From Sediminispirochaeta bajacaliforniensis DSM 16054 (GTDB taxonomy: Bacteria > Spirochaetota > Spirochaetia > DSM-16054 > Sediminispirochaetaceae), in contig NZ_KB899414.1 in the NCBI RefSeq assembly GCF_000378205.1, forward strand, positions 116,293 to 180,292: DNA of 64,000 bases. Reading direction: 5' to 3'. Positions 62,699 through 64,000 of this stretch are shown one piece after another (position 1 is the stretch's first letter; each line of letters opens with the position of its first letter). A model generated the notes under the pieces. The model was not told the origin of the DNA, did no database searches, and saw only the letters and a list, made by a program, of their open reading frames with translations. The position numbers and the translations under genes were made by a program.

Positions 62699-62748
62699 AC
62701 ATAAAGCGTTATGTGTAATTGCCCTATTTTTAAAGAACTGGAGAATAC

Positions 62749-63537
62749 ATGATATTTGCATCGACATTTGGAGAAATCAATTACGAGATAACAGGTACCG
62801 GAAGTCCATTATTAATGATTCATGGTACTCCATTTTCCTCTAAGGAATGGTCCCAGATAAAAGATGCTTTAAAATGTAAGTATGAAATCTATACATATGA
62901 TTTGTTGGGATATGGGCTTTCTGAAAAGGCTGAAGATGTCTCTCTTGCAATCCAGAATAACGTATTATGTGAACTTTTGGATTTTTGGAATCTTGATAAC
63001 CCAGATGTTGTCGCTCACGATTTTGGAGGGGCAACACTTCTTCGATCAATACTTCTGAATAATTGTCATTACAATAAAATAATGCTCATTGATGTTGTTG
63101 CATTAGCCCCATGGGGGTCGCCTTTTGTACAGCATGTCAGAAAGCATGAACATGTATTTAATGGAATACCCGACTATATTCATAAAGCCATGGTTCAAGC
63201 TTATATTAAAGATGCAATCTACTCAAAGGTGACAGATAAAGACATTGATTTTCTTGTTCAACCATGGCTATCAAGTTCAGGGAAGAAAGCTTTTTACCGG
63301 CAGATAGCTCAGATGGATCAAAAATATACAGATGAGATTGAAGATCATCTTTTTCAAATAAAAAATGAGACAAGAATTTTGTGGGGCGAAGAAGATAATT
63401 GGATTCCTCTAAAAATCGGAAAACAATTACATAAAAAATTACCCAATTCATCATTTAGAGCAATTCCGGAATCAAATCACTTGATGCAAATAGATAAACC
63501 AAATGAAATAATCAAGGAAATAGAAAAGTTCTTCTAA
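62749..63537 (+). CDS. Alpha/beta hydrolase with aspartate nucleophile
   Basis: A 262-residue hydrolase. The oxyanion-hole motif is HGTPFSSKEW; the nucleophile elbow is VVAHDFGGATLL with Asp where most esterases have Ser; an acid lies in WGEEDNWIP and the histidine in PESNHLMQID. An Asp-Asp-His set is typical of haloalkane dehalogenases and epoxide hydrolases, so those activities are the first candidates. Low GC like its neighbour. CTGGAG lies about 7 bases before the ATG. Confidence 0.85.
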   Translation: MIFASTFGEINYEITGTGSPLLMIHGTPFSSKEWSQIKDALKCKYEIYTYDLLGYGLSEKAEDVSLAIQNNVLCELLDFWNLDNPDVVAHDFGGATLLRSILLNNCHYNKIMLIDVVALAPWGSPFVQHVRKHEHVFNGIPDYIHKAMVQAYIKDAIYSKVTDKDIDFLVQPWLSSSGKKAFYRQIAQMDQKYTDEIEDHLFQIKNETRILWGEEDNWIPLKIGKQLHKKLPNSSFRAIPESNHLMQIDKPNEIIKEIEKFF

Positions 63538-63604
63538 GACCGTAAAAGCTCTAAAAAACTAAAACCTACATTCGTGTCAGCAGCCTTGATATCAAAAACG
63601 TCGA

Positions 63605-63729
63605 AAGCCCATTAAGGATGATGCACAAAATAAAAATTGAAGAGATAGTATATGCATGATATGCTTGGGAATAAAGAAAGTTGGGATGAAGGTTAGATTA
63701 TGAATCATAGCTGTCCAAAATAATCATAG
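63605..63729 (+). repeat. Right copy of the diverged direct repeat, next to the IS end
   Basis: Contains AAGCCCATTAAGGAT (from 63605), TATATGCATGATATGCTTG (63649-63667) and two AATCATAG boxes (63703-63710 and 63722-63729), the second overlapping the end of the transposase gene. Compared with the left copy it has about 26 more bases before the core and about 40 more after it. Confidence 0.6.
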
Positions 63730-64000
63730 CAACTCCATCTGAAGCGTTAAATCTTGAGGAGATGACGAAACCCCGAATGGCTTATTCAACCATTCCCATA
63801 AACTTCGCCTGGAAAATAGAAGCATTGGGATGACATTCATCAGACTTCCAATTGTCCATTTATGGGTTGATAGAAATTTAAGATAACTCAATAACAGGTA
63901 AGAAATCATTGCAGTCCATATTTGAATAAGTATTGCATTTCGACTGGTTCCGAGGAAACTTTTTATCTTGAGATTCTGTTTCATAGCCTTGAAAAAGATT
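63703..64000 (-). mobile_element. IS4-like insertion sequence (3' end only, left boundary approximate)
   Basis: Defined by the transposase C-terminus. The terminal inverted repeat should lie just downstream of its stop, probably near the AATCATAG boxes at 63703-63729, but the other end is outside the window so it cannot be confirmed. Confidence 0.55.
63724..64000 (-). CDS. IS4-family transposase, C-terminal part (runs off the window)
   Basis: The frame enters from the right edge and ends at 63724, so only the last ~92 residues are visible. The sequence FFKAMKQNLKIKSFLGTS, RNAILIQIWTAMISYLLL, YLKFLSTHKWTIGSL and LLFSRRSLWEWLNKPF is the characteristic end of IS4-type DDE transposases. The catalytic residues lie outside the window, so it is not known whether it is intact. 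AT-rich, like the genes to its left. Confidence 0.85.
   Translation of the reverse strand, partial: IFFKAMKQNLKIKSFLGTSRNAILIQIWTAMISYLLLSYLKFLSTHKWTIGSLMNVIPMLLFSRRSLWEWLNKPFGVSSSPQDLTLQMELL

Noticed and set aside
1..64000. tRNA, rRNA or CRISPR arrays
   Set aside because: No cloverleaf-like sequence, rRNA stretch or regularly spaced repeats were recognised in the gaps between genes.

Overview
The window looks like a chromosome segment of a free-living, moderate-GC spirochaete (Spirochaetaceae, of the Spirochaeta/Sediminispirochaeta type). This is inferred from the gene families and not from any database match. The main clues are a short archaeal-type phenylalanyl-tRNA synthetase beta chain, an EF-G whose switch region resembles the spirochaete/planctomycete (spd) and mitochondrial EF-G1 class, a CarD regulator directly upstream of ispD-ispF, a Bmp/PnrA-type purine nucleoside ABC system, and three exported proteins whose signal peptides all end in FAGG. 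No rRNA, tRNA or CRISPR array was seen.

Layout. 1-1.9 kb: end of a sugar ABC transporter operon (permease, then its LacI-type regulator). 1.9-8.2 kb: a large protein with a decayed GGDEF-like tail, thyX, an acyltransferase-like/zinc-ribbon membrane protein pair, and rsmE. 8.3-16.9 kb: a heterodimeric ABC exporter, lplA, a lone receiver protein, an oligopeptide-binding lipoprotein and malQ. 17-19.3 kb: carD-ispD-ispF-nth, overlapping by 4 bases at each joint. 19.4-26.4 kb: a complete tryptophan operon (trpL, trpE, trpGD fusion, trpCF fusion, trpB, trpA) controlled by a leader with two tandem terminators. 26.4-29.3 kb: a P-loop protein and EF-G. 29.5-34.6 kb: a tight cluster of DUF72, a small GAF-like protein, an 867-residue HEAT-repeat membrane protein and two DUF4230 proteins. 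34.5-38.3 kb: a two-gene phosphorelay. 38.4-42.1 kb: pheS-pheT plus an adenosine-specific-kinase-family gene. 42.2-50.7 kb: an M24 peptidase, an MTA/SAH deaminase, purine nucleoside phosphorylase and a nucleoside ABC importer. 50.9-59.9 kb: alkaline phosphatase, a YibE/F protein, an EAL-CBS-GGDEF protein, an ABC exporter and a large Ig-repeat/OmpA protein. 60-62 kb: deoC and pyrimidine nucleoside phosphorylase. 62.1-64 kb: a visibly AT-rich accessory patch with a GNAT acetyltransferase, an alpha/beta hydrolase and the 3' part of an IS4-family transposase.

How the genes work together. Nucleoside salvage is the main theme of the right half: import (Bmp-type ABC), phosphorolysis (punA, pdp), deoxyribose-phosphate breakdown (deoC), adenosine-type deamination (mtaD) and perhaps phosphate release outside the cytoplasm (alkaline phosphatase). 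Tryptophan synthesis is fully encoded in one operon.

Most notable. (1) The trp leader can be drawn as a six-segment relay: segment 4 of a classical attenuator, including its U-tract, can pair with the 5' arm of a second intrinsic terminator, so one ribosome-stalling decision could set both terminators. (2) Eight start codons lacking a Shine-Dalgarno sequence, including trpL, have a -10-like hexamer only 6-8 bases upstream, suggesting leaderless transcripts. (3) A 143-bp unit with perfect 18-bp terminal inverted repeats lies in front of the YibE/F gene. (4) Related direct repeats bound the AT-rich two-gene insert next to the IS element.
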